Source: Trinickia sp. Y13 (GTDB lineage Bacteria > Pseudomonadota > Gammaproteobacteria > Burkholderiales > Burkholderiaceae). Taken from it: a DNA stretch of 64,000 bases. Of the stretch, positions 55,427 through 64,000 are shown piece after piece (within the stretch, counting starts at the first letter, position 1; each line of letters starts with the position of its first letter). The notes beneath the pieces are model-generated. The model made no database searches. It was not told the DNA's origin and saw only the letters and a program-made list of their open reading frames with translations. Position numbers and translations under genes: made by a program. Location: the NCBI RefSeq assembly GCF_029522115.1, contig NZ_JAKWFK010000005.1:363119-427118 (forward strand). Reading direction: 5' to 3'.

Positions 55427-56674
55427 TCAAAAGCGGGAAGGGCTATAGGGCCGAGGATCGGTAAATGGCGTCTCGCCCGCCATCATTTCGGCAAGCAGCC
55501 TGCCGGTGACGGGGCCCAACGTCAGTCCGTGGTGAGCGTGGCCGAAGGCGAACCACAGCCCGCGGTGGCGATCGGCTTTCCCGATCACGGGCCGCATATC
55601 CGGCATGCAGGGCCGCAGCCCAAGCCAGGGCTGGGCGTCGAGGCGCCGGCCGAGACTGAACGCCGGACGCGCGTACGATTCGGCGCGCGCGAGCTGCACC
55701 CCCGTCGGCGGGGCCTCGCGTGCGGCGATTTCGACGCCGGTCGTCAGGCGCAGCCCTTGTTGCATCGGGGCGATGACATAGCCCTGTTCACGATCGAGAA
55801 TCGGCCGGCCAAGCGGCGTGTCGCTGGTCGCCTCGTAGTTCATGTGATAACCGCGTTTGGCGCGCAGCGGGATGCGATAGCCCAACGGGGCAAAAACGGT
55901 ATCGGACCAAGGGCCGAGGGCCACGACGACCTCGCGTGCGGTGATCGGGCCGTCGGCGGTTTGCACGATCCAGCCGTCGCTCTCCGCACGCGCGGTTGCG
56001 GCGTCGCCGATCATCACGCGGCCGCCGGCGCTCTGGAACAAGCCCGCATAGGCCTTGGTGAGCGCGCCCGGATTGGTCACGCGCTTCGGATCGTTCCAAT
56101 GCAGGCCGCCGCAGAAGACGCCGGAGAGCGCGGGCTCGCGGCCGTGCAGCGCCGCGGCGTCCAGCGTATCGAGCTGCAAGCCTTGCGCGTCGGCGATCTG
56201 CTGCGCTCGCTCGGCGGCGACGGCGAACTCGCCGGGCGTTCGGAACGCTTCGATCCATCCGCCGTCGTGAACGAGGGCGCGCGCATCGGCGCCCGCGCGC
56301 GCAATCAGCGCCTCGTGTTCGTCGACGCATGCGCGGATCAGCGGCAGCATGTCGCAAGCGGCTGCGGCCAAGCGCTGCGGCGCCGATTCGTACCAGTAGC
56401 GTGCGAGCCAGGGCAAGAAAGACGGTAATGCTTTGTAGTCCCAGTAGAGATCGGTGGACCGGTTGCGCGCATAGCGAGCGAGGGTGCTCAAACTGCGGGG
56501 AAACGCATAGGGGACCACCGCCGAGCGTTCGATCAACCCGGCGTTGCCGAAACTCGTTCCTTCCCCGGGGGCGCGGCGATCGACGAGCGCGACCTGCCGA
56601 GCGCGATCCTGCAGATGAATGGCGCAAGACACGCCGATAATGCCTGCGCCGAGAACGACGACGTCGAAATCCAT
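55427..56674 (-). CDS. DadA-like FAD-dependent amino-acid oxidase/dehydrogenase
   Basis: A 415-residue flavoprotein of the D-amino-acid dehydrogenase type. The FAD motif is VVVLGAGIIGVSCAIHLQD at the N-terminus; DRRAPGEGTSFGNAG is the DadA pattern. The C-terminal WLGLRPCMPDMRPVIG and FGHAHHGLTLGP are typical. It follows a ferredoxin gene by 29 bases on the same strand, so the pair probably works together. The substrate may be a D-amino acid, hydroxyproline or an N-methyl amino acid; I cannot decide. Confidence 0.87.
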   Translation of the reverse strand: MDFDVVVLGAGIIGVSCAIHLQDRARQVALVDRRAPGEGTSFGNAGLIERSAVVPYAFPRSLSTLARYARNRSTDLYWDYKALPSFLPWLARYWYESAPQRLAAAACDMLPLIRACVDEHEALIARAGADARALVHDGGWIEAFRTPGEFAVAAERAQQIADAQGLQLDTLDAAALHGREPALSGVFCGGLHWNDPKRVTNPGALTKAYAGLFQSAGGRVMIGDAATARAESDGWIVQTADGPITAREVVVALGPWSDTVFAPLGYRIPLRAKRGYHMNYEATSDTPLGRPILDREQGYVIAPMQQGLRLTTGVEIAAREAPPTGVQLARAESYARPAFSLGRRLDAQPWLGLRPCMPDMRPVIGKADRHRGLWFAFGHAHHGLTLGPVTGRLLAEMMAGETPFTDPRPYSPSRF

Positions 56675-56703
56675 AGAGTGGCGTCCGTGTTGATCGATGG
56701 GAT

Positions 56704-57054
56704 TTAGAAACGGCTCGGGCCGAGGTGACTATCCGAAGCGTGCGCCGGCCGAACCGGTTCGGCGTCGGGCGCGGAGATGACGAGATCGGTATCGGCTACC
56801 GCGACGCAGGGCAAGATCCACCCTCCGCGCTGTTCCTCGCGGCTCACGCCGGGCCACTCGATTCGATAGCTGACGTTCCCCGAAACGAGCTGGCACAAAC
56901 ACGTGCGACAAGTCCCATTACGGCACGAGCGCGGCAGCCGCACCCCCGCGGACGCAGCCGCCTCGAGTAGCGTGAGCGTGGCGGGCGCCTCGAAGCGGTA
57001 GCCCTGTGGCTCGATGCGAACGACGGGGACTCGAATAGCGTGCGATGCGGTCAT
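56704..57054 (-). CDS. 2Fe-2S plant-type ferredoxin next to DadA-like gene
   Basis: A protein of about 116 residues with one ferredoxin domain. The cluster motif is CRNGTCRTC followed by C in WILPCVAV. It starts at 57054; an in-frame start at 57111 adds 19 residues without similarity. It is first in a two-gene unit with the DadA-like gene, 29 bases apart. It should carry electrons to or from that flavoenzyme, or to an oxygenase elsewhere. Confidence 0.85.
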   Translation of the reverse strand: MTASHAIRVPVVRIEPQGYRFEAPATLTLLEAAASAGVRLPRSCRNGTCRTCLCQLVSGNVSYRIEWPGVSREEQRGGWILPCVAVADTDLVISAPDAEPVRPAHASDSHLGPSRF

Positions 57055-57377
57055 GAGGCGGGCGAACGGGAAAATGCAAAGGGTAGGGGGTTGCCTCATC
57101 CGAAGGCGCACCCGACCGCAATTGCATCAGAAACGAAAGGAAAACGAAAGTGGCGGTGGGGCCTCGAACGCAAATGCCATGCCTTTTTGTTGGATCAATG
57201 GCCAATTTCGCCGGATCGGCAAGGAAAACTTGCTCGTCTGCGCAAACGTCCTAAAGTGTATTCAATCGGCGTGGATGTCGCTCTGTCCTTGCCGGCAGCC
57301 CGCGCTTCCAGCAAGAAGGAAGCACCTCCCACCGGCGCGGTTATCGGCGTGTTTTCGTCACGGCAAAGGCGAATCCC
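57055..57377. other. Divergent intergenic, no distinct site seen
   Basis: A 323-base gap between the ferredoxin and DUF1488 genes, which point away from each other. It must hold both promoters. I saw no clear box, repeat or RNA. Confidence 0.4.
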
Positions 57378-57668
57378 ATGCAGATTAGTTTTCCCAAAGA
57401 AGCGCCCGAGTATTCGGGGCGCGAGTTGATCGTGGCGTTCCCCGCGGTAGTCAATGGCGAGCGCATCTGGTGCAGCATTACGGCCGAAGCGCTCGAAGAC
57501 CATTTCGGAGCCGCGTCGCCGCGACTCGAAGATATGGTTGGCGCCTTCGACGCGCATCGTCCGCGCATCGAAGCGGCGACGCGCAGATTGCTCTCGGAGA
57601 CGGGCGGGCAATGCGCGAGGCTGCGCAGCGGCTACGTCCGCTTTTACGAAGCCAACGCTCGCGCCTGA
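57378..57668 (+). CDS. DUF1488 protein
   Basis: A 96-residue protein of the DUF1488 family: VNGERIWCSITAEALEDHFG is the typical core. Relatives are small cytosolic proteins of unknown function, common in Burkholderia. It stands alone and converges on the permease gene downstream with an 81-base gap. Confidence 0.82.
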   Translation: MQISFPKEAPEYSGRELIVAFPAVVNGERIWCSITAEALEDHFGAASPRLEDMVGAFDAHRPRIEAATRRLLSETGGQCARLRSGYVRFYEANARA

Positions 57669-57749
57669 ACGCCGCCTCGTCCTTTTCGCCCCACCAGAAA
57701 GCGCCGGTGGCGCCGCGTCGCGCGTGCGCCCGCGGGCGGCGCTGCGCGA

Positions 57750-59078
57750 TCACTCCGCGCCTAGATAAAAGAAGCGGAACAGGAAGATGGCGGCGATGAT
57801 CCAGACCACCGCCTTGACCTGCCGAGCGCGACCTGTCAGCAGCTTGAGACCGGCGTAAGTAATGAAACCGAACGCCACCCCATTGGCGATGGAATAAGTG
57901 AACGGCATCATCAGAGCGGTGAGGGTCGCGGGCACGACCTCGGTTGCATCGTCCCAAGGCAAATCGGCCAATTCGCGCAGCATGAGGCACGACACGTAGA
58001 GAAGCGCGGGCGCTGTGGCGTAACCGGGCACGACGCCGGCCAGGGGCGCGAAAAACAGGCACGCGAGAAACAGCACGGCGACGGTGATCGCCGTGACGCC
58101 CGTGCGCCCGCCAGCCTGCACGCCCGACGCGCTCTCGATGTAGGCCGTCGTGGACGAGGTGCCGAGCAGCGAGCCGGCGACGATAGCCGTGCTGTCGGCC
58201 AGCAGCGCCTTGTTCAAGCGGTCCATCTTCCCTTCCACGAGCAGCCCGGCGCGATTGGCCACGCCCATGAGCGTGCCGGTTGCATCGAACAATTCGACGA
58301 GGAAAAACACGAGCACCACGTTGATGACGCCGGTGGACAGCGCGGCGCGCACGTCTAGGTGAAAGAGCGTCGGGCTGATCGATGGCGGCGTCGACATGAC
58401 GCCGTGAAATTCATTGCCGCCGAAGAAGAACGAGAGCACGGTCACGCCGAGAATCCCGATCAAGATCGCGCCGCGCACGCGCAGAAAATCGAGCGTCACG
58501 ATGGTGAAGAAGCCGATGGTCGCGAGAATCACGGCAGGCTTGTGCAGATCGCCGAGCGTGACGAGGGTGGCGGGGTTGCCGACGATGATGCCGGCCGTCT
58601 TCAGCGAAATGATCGCGAGGAAGAGTCCTATGCCGCCGGTAATGGCCACGCGGATGGAGCGCGGTATGCCATTGACGATCGCCTCGCGCACGCGAAACAG
58701 CGTCACGAGCAAAAAAAGACACCCGGAGATGAACACCGCGCCGAGCGCGGCTTGCCAAGTGAAGCCCATGCCCTTGACGACTGTATACGCGAAATAGGCG
58801 TTCAGCCCCATGCCCGGCGCGCAGGCGATCGGGTAATTCGCGTAGAGGCCCATGATCAGCGTCGCGATGGCGGCGACGAGGCACGTGGCGACGAAGACGG
58901 CGTCTTTGGGCATCCCCGCATCGCCGAGAATGGCCGGGTTGACGAAGATGATGTAGGCCATCGTCAGAAACGTCGTGATGCCGGCCAATATCTCGGTGCG
59001 CAGGTCGGTGCCTGCCTCTGCGAAGCCGAAGTAACGTCTTGCCGATTCCAGCATCGGAAAGGCTTTGGCTTGTTCCAT
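57750..59078 (-). CDS. NCS2-family purine permease (AzgA/adenine-hypoxanthine type)
   Basis: A 442-residue inner-membrane permease with about 13 hydrophobic segments. The start YFGFAEAGTDLRTEILAGITTFLTMAYIIFVNP is the AzgA-type N-terminus. GMGLNAYFAYTVVKGMG and SSTTAYIESASGVQAGGRTG are the family signatures for purine transport. The likely substrates are adenine, guanine or hypoxanthine. The ATG at 59078 fits the family, and the frame up to 59195 lacks similarity. Confidence 0.92.
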   Translation of the reverse strand: MEQAKAFPMLESARRYFGFAEAGTDLRTEILAGITTFLTMAYIIFVNPAILGDAGMPKDAVFVATCLVAAIATLIMGLYANYPIACAPGMGLNAYFAYTVVKGMGFTWQAALGAVFISGCLFLLVTLFRVREAIVNGIPRSIRVAITGGIGLFLAIISLKTAGIIVGNPATLVTLGDLHKPAVILATIGFFTIVTLDFLRVRGAILIGILGVTVLSFFFGGNEFHGVMSTPPSISPTLFHLDVRAALSTGVINVVLVFFLVELFDATGTLMGVANRAGLLVEGKMDRLNKALLADSTAIVAGSLLGTSSTTAYIESASGVQAGGRTGVTAITVAVLFLACLFFAPLAGVVPGYATAPALLYVSCLMLRELADLPWDDATEVVPATLTALMMPFTYSIANGVAFGFITYAGLKLLTGRARQVKAVVWIIAAIFLFRFFYLGAE

Positions 59079-59211
59079 GAGCGCGTGTCTCCTGTCGTAT
59101 GTTACGCGTAGCTGAAAAATCAGGCGCACAGTGTAATGGCGATTATTGGCGCAGGCCAGCCACGGCATGCATGTCGCATGCCGCATGGCGCGCAATGGGG
59201 CGGCCGCGGGC

Positions 59212-59967
59212 TCAGCGGCGATTGAGCAGGGTGGAGAGCAGGTCGATCGGAAGCGGGAAGACGATGGTGGAATTTTTGTCGGCGGCGATCGTCGTCAGGG
59301 TCTGCAGGTAGCGCAGCTGCATCGCTTGCGGCTCGCGCGCAAGCGTTTGCGCGGCCTCAAGCAGCTTGTGCGACGCTTGCAGTTCGCCGTCGGCATGGAT
59401 GACTTTGGCGCGGCGTTCCCGCTCGGCTTCGGCCTGGCGGGCGATGGCGCGAATCATCGACTCGTTGATGTCGACGTGCTTGATTTCCACGTTCGATACC
59501 TTGATGCCCCAGGCGTCCGTTTGCGCATCGAGGGTTTGTTGAATGTCGGCGTTCAACTGCTCGCGCTCGGCAAGCAGCGCGTCGAGCTCGTGCTTGCCGA
59601 GCACGGCGCGCAGCGTCGTCTGCGACAGTTGACTCGTCGCTTCGAAAAATTTCGCGACTTGAATCACGGCCTTTTCCGGGTCGACGACGCGAAAGTACAC
59701 GACCGCATTGACCTTCACGGAAACGTTGTCGCGCGTAATGACGTCTTGGGGCGGGACGTCGAAGACGACGGTGCGCAGATCCATTCGCACGGCCTGCTGG
59801 ACGACCGGGATGATTAGAACGAGCCCCGGGCCTTTGACTTTCCAGAAACGTCCCAGCATGAATACAACCCCGCGTTCGTACTCACGGAAGATGCGGATCG
59901 AAGACGCGATGACGACAATGACGATTAATAGCAGCAACGTGCCGAAGCTGTAGGTGAATCCGATCAT
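59212..59967 (-). CDS. SPFH/stomatin-like protein
   Basis: A 251-residue protein. One N-terminal membrane segment ([14 protein letters not shown]) precedes an SPFH domain ([40 protein letters not shown]). It belongs to the stomatin-like group. The ATG overlaps the stop of the NfeD-type gene (ATGA, 59967-59964), and such pairs form membrane-microdomain complexes with an NfeD protease. AAGGAG is visible upstream of the ATG. Confidence 0.9.
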   Translation of the reverse strand: MIGFTYSFGTLLLLIVIVVIASSIRIFREYERGVVFMLGRFWKVKGPGLVLIIPVVQQAVRMDLRTVVFDVPPQDVITRDNVSVKVNAVVYFRVVDPEKAVIQVAKFFEATSQLSQTTLRAVLGKHELDALLAEREQLNADIQQTLDAQTDAWGIKVSNVEIKHVDINESMIRAIARQAEAERERRAKVIHADGELQASHKLLEAAQTLAREPQAMQLRYLQTLTTIAADKNSTIVFPLPIDLLSTLLNRR

Positions 59968-61475
59968 GGCGACACTCCTTTTGGTCGTTCTTCTATGGGC
60001 GCCACCGTCAGCGTCAGCCCGTGCCGGCCGGTGACGCGGACGCGCGCGCCCGTGGCGATCGGTGTTGCGCCGCACACGCGCCAGCGCTCGCCGCGCACGC
60101 GAGCCCACCCCACGTTCTCGCTGCCCGGCTGGCCGTCGGCGGGCGCCAAGGGGCCGTCGATGACCTCGCCCAGGCTGCCGACGAAGGCTTCGCTTCCGGT
60201 GACGACGGGCCGCCGCCGCGCGCGATAGGCGAAGTTGGAAACGAAAAAGACGAACACGGCTCCGGCAGCGGAGATGGCTGCAATCATGGGCAGCGGTACC
60301 CCGTAGCCGGGCGCATCGGTATCGATGAGCATCAGCGCCCCGGCGGCGAACGCCACGATGCCGCCGAAGCCCAGTGTGCCGAACGTCGGCAGGAATGCCT
60401 CGGCGATGAGGAAAGCGATGCCGAGCAAGATCAGCGCAAGGCCCGTATAGCTGATCGGGAGCAGTTGCAAGGCGAACAGACCGATCAAGAGGCAGATGGC
60501 GCCTGCGACGCCCGGCAGCACGAAGCCTGGATTGGCGAATTCGAAAAAGAGGCCGTACATACCGATCGTGAGCAGGATTAGTGCGACGTTCGGGTCCGTG
60601 ACGACCGCCAGCACGTGGCTGCGCCAGTCGGGTTCGAGTGTGACGACGGCGGCGTGAGCCGTCGCCAGGGTGTGCGGGCCGCTCGCGGTCTCAATCGTGC
60701 GGCCGTCGAGCTTGCCGAGCAAATCGGGCAGATCGCGAGCCGTGAGGTCGACGACGTGCTGTTCGAGCGCTTCGTTCGCCGATAGGCTCACGGCCTCGCG
60801 CACGGCGCGCTCGGCCCATCGGGCGTTGCGCCCGCGCAGCTGCGCGAGGCCGCGAATGTAGGCGGCGGCATCGCCGATCTGCTTGCGCGTCTCGGTCGAT
60901 TGCGAATCGGCCGGGAGCGGGGCGGAAGCGGCTCCGTTTCGGCCATCGGGCGCTTTCGGCGCGGCGGGCGGGGCGCCAGCCGGCCCGCCCAACTGGATCG
61001 GTGTGGCCGCGCCGAGGTTCGTGCCCGGGGCCATAGCGGCGATATGGCTGGCATAGACGATGTAGGTTCCCGCGCTTGCCGCGCGAGCGCCGCTGGGCGC
61101 GATGAACGCGGCAACAGGCACGGGCGAGGCGAGTATCGCCTTGATGATTTGCCGCATGGAGGTGTCGAGCCCGCCCGGCGTATCGAGTTCGACGACGGCA
61201 AGTTGCGCGCGCTCCCCTGCGGCTTTGGCAAGCGAGCGCGTGATGAAGTCGGCGCTGGCTGGGCCGATGGCGCCGACGACCGGAATCACGACGACTCGGC
61301 TGCCCGTGGCGTCGGCCGCGTTGCCGGGCGCCGCCGCCCCCACGCTGGCGCTGGCGCATACGCAACCTAGGAGAGCAACGAACGTCGCAAAGCGGCGTAC
61401 GAACCGTACGCCCAGCCGCATGGGCGGCCGTGCTTCGAGCGTCGACGCGATCCTCGGCAACGGGTGGGGTTTCAT
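59964..61475 (-). CDS. NfeD-type membrane serine protease
   Basis: A protein of about 503 residues. A signal region ([21 protein letters not shown]) is followed by a ClpP-class protease domain: [21 protein letters not shown], the nucleophile serine in [10 protein letters not shown], and a lysine in the [10 protein letters not shown] region as catalytic base. The C-terminal part has four or five membrane helices ([40 protein letters not shown]) and an NfeD OB-fold tail. It cleaves stomatin-like partners in relatives. Starts at 61493 and 61421 are alternatives. Confidence 0.9.
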   Translation of the reverse strand: MKPHPLPRIASTLEARPPMRLGVRFVRRFATFVALLGCVCASASVGAAAPGNAADATGSRVVVIPVVGAIGPASADFITRSLAKAAGERAQLAVVELDTPGGLDTSMRQIIKAILASPVPVAAFIAPSGARAASAGTYIVYASHIAAMAPGTNLGAATPIQLGGPAGAPPAAPKAPDGRNGAASAPLPADSQSTETRKQIGDAAAYIRGLAQLRGRNARWAERAVREAVSLSANEALEQHVVDLTARDLPDLLGKLDGRTIETASGPHTLATAHAAVVTLEPDWRSHVLAVVTDPNVALILLTIGMYGLFFEFANPGFVLPGVAGAICLLIGLFALQLLPISYTGLALILLGIAFLIAEAFLPTFGTLGFGGIVAFAAGALMLIDTDAPGYGVPLPMIAAISAAGAVFVFFVSNFAYRARRRPVVTGSEAFVGSLGEVIDGPLAPADGQPGSENVGWARVRGERWRVCGATPIATGARVRVTGRHGLTLTVAPIEERPKGVSP

Positions 61476-61742
61476 CGTTTTCACTCGGCGCATGCGTGCG
61501 CCGCCGCCGCCGGAACGGCTGCCCTAACGGTTAAAGATTAGGACGATTCCCGGGGCTCCGCTAACAGACGACGGTGCGGCACCGAGCGCAATCTATGGGC
61601 GGGTGTCGACCGACGATCGTCGCGCCGCAGGGTCGGGGGCTTGCCGGGTGCGTCAAAAGGTCCGCCCGCCGCGCCGCGTTCGTCCTGGGGCCGGTATGAT
61701 CCAAGGTCTTTGTGTCGATGACACCGATGGGAGGATCGCGTC

Positions 61743-62363
61743 GTGCATGTCGGTGAGCGTTTCAACAGCATTACCCATCTCGTGGGCGCGGTCTTGTCGG
61801 TGATTGGCCTTGCCGCCCTGGTGACGATGGGCGCCGTGGAGGGCGATGCATACAAGGTGGTGAGCTTCAGCGTGTACGGTGCAATGCTGTGCGTGCTCTA
61901 CGCGGTTTCGACGCTTTATCACAGCGTGCGCCGTCCGCTGCTGAAGGCCGTTCTGCAGAAATGCGATCACTCCGCGATTTATTTGCTGATCGCGGGCAGC
62001 TACACGCCGTTTACGCTCGTTACGCTGCGCGGGCCGTGGGGGTGGTCGTTGTTCGGCGTGAGCTGGGGGCTCGCTGCGCTTGGCATCGCGCAGGAACTCA
62101 CGCTCGGGCGGCGCACCCGCAGTGTCTCCATGCTGCTCTACGTGTTGATGGGATGGCTTGCGCTCGTGGCTTTTCGCCCATTGATCCATGCGCTTCCCGC
62201 GGCTGGAACTGCGTGGCTGATCGCGGGCGGCGTGATATACAGCGCCGGCATCTACTTTTTCATCAACGACGAGCGCATTCGCCACGGACACGGAATCTGG
62301 CACTTGTTCGTGCTCGGCGGCAGCTTATGTCAATTCGTCAGCGTCGCGAGATATGTGGCGTGA
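61743..62363 (+). CDS. Hemolysin III / TrhA-family (PAQR-like) membrane protein
   Basis: A 206-residue protein with seven membrane segments. Metal-binding histidines characteristic of the PAQR/TrhA fold are seen in STLYHSV and KCDHSAIYLLIAGSYTPF and near the end in GIWHLFVLGGS. In Escherichia coli TrhA affects membrane energetics and unsaturated fatty-acid homeostasis; many are annotated as hemolysin III with no proven lysis. It starts at a GTG (61743). It stands alone. Confidence 0.88.
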   Translation: MHVGERFNSITHLVGAVLSVIGLAALVTMGAVEGDAYKVVSFSVYGAMLCVLYAVSTLYHSVRRPLLKAVLQKCDHSAIYLLIAGSYTPFTLVTLRGPWGWSLFGVSWGLAALGIAQELTLGRRTRSVSMLLYVLMGWLALVAFRPLIHALPAAGTAWLIAGGVIYSAGIYFFINDERIRHGHGIWHLFVLGGSLCQFVSVARYVA

Positions 62364-62593
62364 CGTACGGCGCCGGGGGCGCCCATCCTCAGGCGCTCGG
62401 CGCTGCCTCGCAGGTCGCCCGCCCGGCAAGTAGCGCATGTATGTCCGCCTAGCTCGCTCCCGTTCGCTATGGCTTGCGCACAGAGCGGGCGATAAAAGCG
62501 ATGGCTGTCGAAGGCCGCTTCTCTTTTGAGCAGGCCTGCGCGCGGCGCTAGCCTATCGCGATTGCGCCGGGTCCACTGCGCGAGGCCGCAGCT

Positions 62594-63520
62594 CTAAAAG
62601 ATCGATCGTCCGGAATAGGTCGTCAGCCATTCCAATGCGAGTGTGCCGGCAAGCGAATTGCCATTGGCGTCGAGGCCCGGCGACCAGACGCAGACAGCCA
62701 TTTCGCCTGGCAGCACGGCGACGATTCCGCCGCCGACGCCGCTTTTAGCCGGCAGGCCGACGCGAAAAACGAAATCTCCGGCGGCATCGTAGGTGCCACA
62801 GGTCAGCATCAGCGCCGACAGGCGCTTGGCCGAGCTGGGATCCAAGACGTGCTCCTGCGTGGCCGGCGAAACGCCGCCATTTGCGAGGAACAACGCTGCG
62901 CGGGCCAGTTCGACGCAATTCATCTCGATGGCGCACTGGCGGCAATAGGCGTCGACGACGTTTTCCGGCGGCATCTCCAGATTGCCGAAGCTTGCAATGA
63001 AATGCGCCATCGCTCGATTGCGCTCGGCGTGCTGCAGCTCGGACTGCGCCACGCGGGAGCTGTAATCGATATCCGGCGCACCGGAGAGCCGCCGCACGAA
63101 TTGCACGAGTGCGGTTTCGGCGCGCACGAAGCGCCGGCAAAGCACGTCGGTGACGACTAACGCGCCGGCGTTGATGAACGGATTGCGCGGCAGGCCGCGC
63201 TCGGTTTCGAGTTGCACGAGCGAGTTGAACGCCGTGCCCGACGGTTCGCGCCCGACTCGTTGCCAGAGGGCGTCGCCGAGCAATTGAAAGGCGAGCGTGC
63301 AGGCGAAGAGCTTCGAGACGCTCTGAATGGAAAAGCGCTCGTGGGCGTCGCCGACGGTGAAGACTTCGCCATCCAAGGTGACGACGGCCATGCCGAAGCG
63401 CTCGGCGGGCACTTTCGCGAGCTCTGGTATGTAATTGGCGACGCGGCCTTTCGTTCGCCAAGGAGCGATATCACGATAGATCTGCTCGAGAAGGTGCGAG
63501 TAGTTCGGTTGCTGGCTCAT
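62594..63520 (-). CDS. glsA: Glutaminase
   Basis: A 308-residue glutaminase A, which hydrolyses glutamine to glutamate and ammonia. The active-site serine and lysine are in SIQSVSKLF; other conserved parts are GTAFNSLVQLE, NPFINAGALVV and the C-terminal GVGGGIVAVLPG. The ATG at 63520 fits the family; a frame extending to 63766 does not. It is near the right edge, divergent from the rRNA promoter. Confidence 0.95.
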   Translation of the reverse strand: MSQQPNYSHLLEQIYRDIAPWRTKGRVANYIPELAKVPAERFGMAVVTLDGEVFTVGDAHERFSIQSVSKLFACTLAFQLLGDALWQRVGREPSGTAFNSLVQLETERGLPRNPFINAGALVVTDVLCRRFVRAETALVQFVRRLSGAPDIDYSSRVAQSELQHAERNRAMAHFIASFGNLEMPPENVVDAYCRQCAIEMNCVELARAALFLANGGVSPATQEHVLDPSSAKRLSALMLTCGTYDAAGDFVFRVGLPAKSGVGGGIVAVLPGEMAVCVWSPGLDANGNSLAGTLALEWLTTYSGRSIF

Positions 63521-63889
63521 TGAGTGGTTCGTTTCATAGGCCGATACATAGATCGATAGGCGCGAGAGAGGCCTCGCCGCGGCCCTTGCCCCTTGCTTCA
63601 AACGGGGGCGATGACTCGCGGAGCCAGTATGGAACCCGCAAGCACACGGTGTCGTCAAGCGTTGCGGTTTGGGCTCGGCGTGCCCTTCGTTGGCAGGCGC
63701 GAAATGGTCGCTACGCGGTCGCTCGAAATTTCGCTTGCGGCGCATTCGGAACGCGCCTAGAATCACGCCCTTTCGCGCAGTCAGTGCGACTGTGCGAAGG
63801 GAAGCGGGGCCTTACGGCGAGCGGGTTTGCGCCGGGGGTGAAAGGCGGAGGGGCGGCGGCGGTTCGATAGCGAAAGTGCTAAAAAACAG
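63521..63889. other. Intergenic upstream of glsA
   Basis: The 369 bases between glsA and the rRNA-type promoter have no recognisable gene. A short A-run (AAAAAACAG, 63881-63889) just before the -35 box could act as an UP element. Confidence 0.45.
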
Positions 63890-63918
63890 TTGACGCGATG
63901 TGAAAGACTCTGCATAAT
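63890..63918 (+). promoter_or_regulatory. Strong sigma-70 promoter, rRNA-operon type
   Basis: TTGACG (63890-63895) and CATAAT (63913-63918) are spaced by exactly 17 bases, preceded by an A-rich stretch. The bases downstream (CTCGTTTCTCTGCTGCTG) resemble Burkholderia rRNA leaders as I remember them. I take this as the promoter of an rRNA operon whose 16S gene begins outside the window. Confidence 0.65.
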
Positions 63919-63928
63919 CTCGTTTCTC

Positions 63929-63944
63929 TGCTGCTGACGCAGCA
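63929..63944 (+). other. Leader hairpin after the rRNA-type promoter
   Basis: TGCTGC (63929-63934) and GCAGCA (63939-63944) pair perfectly around a TGAC loop, just after the likely transcription start. It fits an rRNA leader structure; the last bases to 64000 carry no gene I recognise. Confidence 0.5.
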
Positions 63945-64000
63945 ACGCAAGACAGGCGGTGCTAGAAAGGCTTCTTTCGGTGCTGCTCGGTTGAGCGACG

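Noticed and set aside
61538..61855. Minus-strand frame over the TrhA-type gene
   Set aside because: It overlaps the GTG start of a clear seven-helix protein and has no family features.

Overview
The window reads as a chromosomal segment of a high-GC beta-proteobacterium of the Burkholderia/Paraburkholderia/Trinickia group. This rests on high GC, DUF3331, DUF4148 and TIGR02001-type proteins typical of that family, the arrangement of the betaine genes, and a Burkholderia-like rRNA promoter and leader at the right end. I saw no insertion sequence, phage gene, CRISPR array, tRNA or rRNA gene body. Start sites were chosen by family alignment and ribosome-binding sites; all family names are from recognition by eye, not from a search.

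The theme is catabolism of choline and glycine betaine to pyruvate, spread over about 50 kb in several modules. (1) 4170-8285: choline ABC uptake genes choV, choW and choX, with a GlxA/AraC-type regulator between choW and choX. (2) 8470-16980: a second GlxA/AraC regulator divergent from sdaA, soxBDAG and a folB-like gene, which turn sarcosine into glycine and deaminate serine to pyruvate. (3) 24976-29708: betB-betA (choline to betaine), divergent from fdhA (formaldehyde oxidation). (4) 37215-51143: gbdR divergent from a long row: glyA, a dipeptidase-fold protein, a V4R-like protein, dgcA, dgcB, etfA, etfB, gbcA, gbcB and an orphan betaine-type binding protein, closed by a strong terminator at 51168-51210. 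(5) purU at 52082-52960 recycles formyl-tetrahydrofolate. Together they give choline -> betaine aldehyde -> betaine -> dimethylglycine -> sarcosine -> glycine -> serine -> pyruvate, with one-carbon units handled by FdhA, GlyA and PurU.

The most interesting signal is non-coding. A direct repeat of GTGTCG-type half-sites spaced exactly 21 bp apart sits upstream of choV (4058-4090), fdhA (28332-28364) and glyA (38572-38604), with one clear half-site upstream of the orphan binding protein (50188). It is a candidate operator for GbdR that would tie the scattered modules into one regulon. A second unusual observation is that the dipeptidase-fold protein in the betaine operon has lost three of the usual zinc ligands.

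The rest is mixed housekeeping and accessory content. The left edge (1-3823) has the biotin-carrier end of an acyl-CoA carboxylase, two tandem paralogous lipoproteins, a CDP-diacylglycerol pyrophosphatase and an outer-membrane protein. 16955-24743 has an M1 aminopeptidase lipoprotein, a diguanylate cyclase, oxidoreductases and a DUF4148 protein. 29853-37211 is rich in regulators (two MocR/PdxR-type, TetR, LysR) beside small metabolic genes. 51298-51744 is an orphan low-GC gene. 53093-63520 holds a chemoreceptor, a DadA-like oxidase with its own ferredoxin, a purine permease, an NfeD/SPFH pair, a TrhA/hemolysin III protein and glutaminase. The window ends in what looks like the promoter and leader of an rRNA operon.
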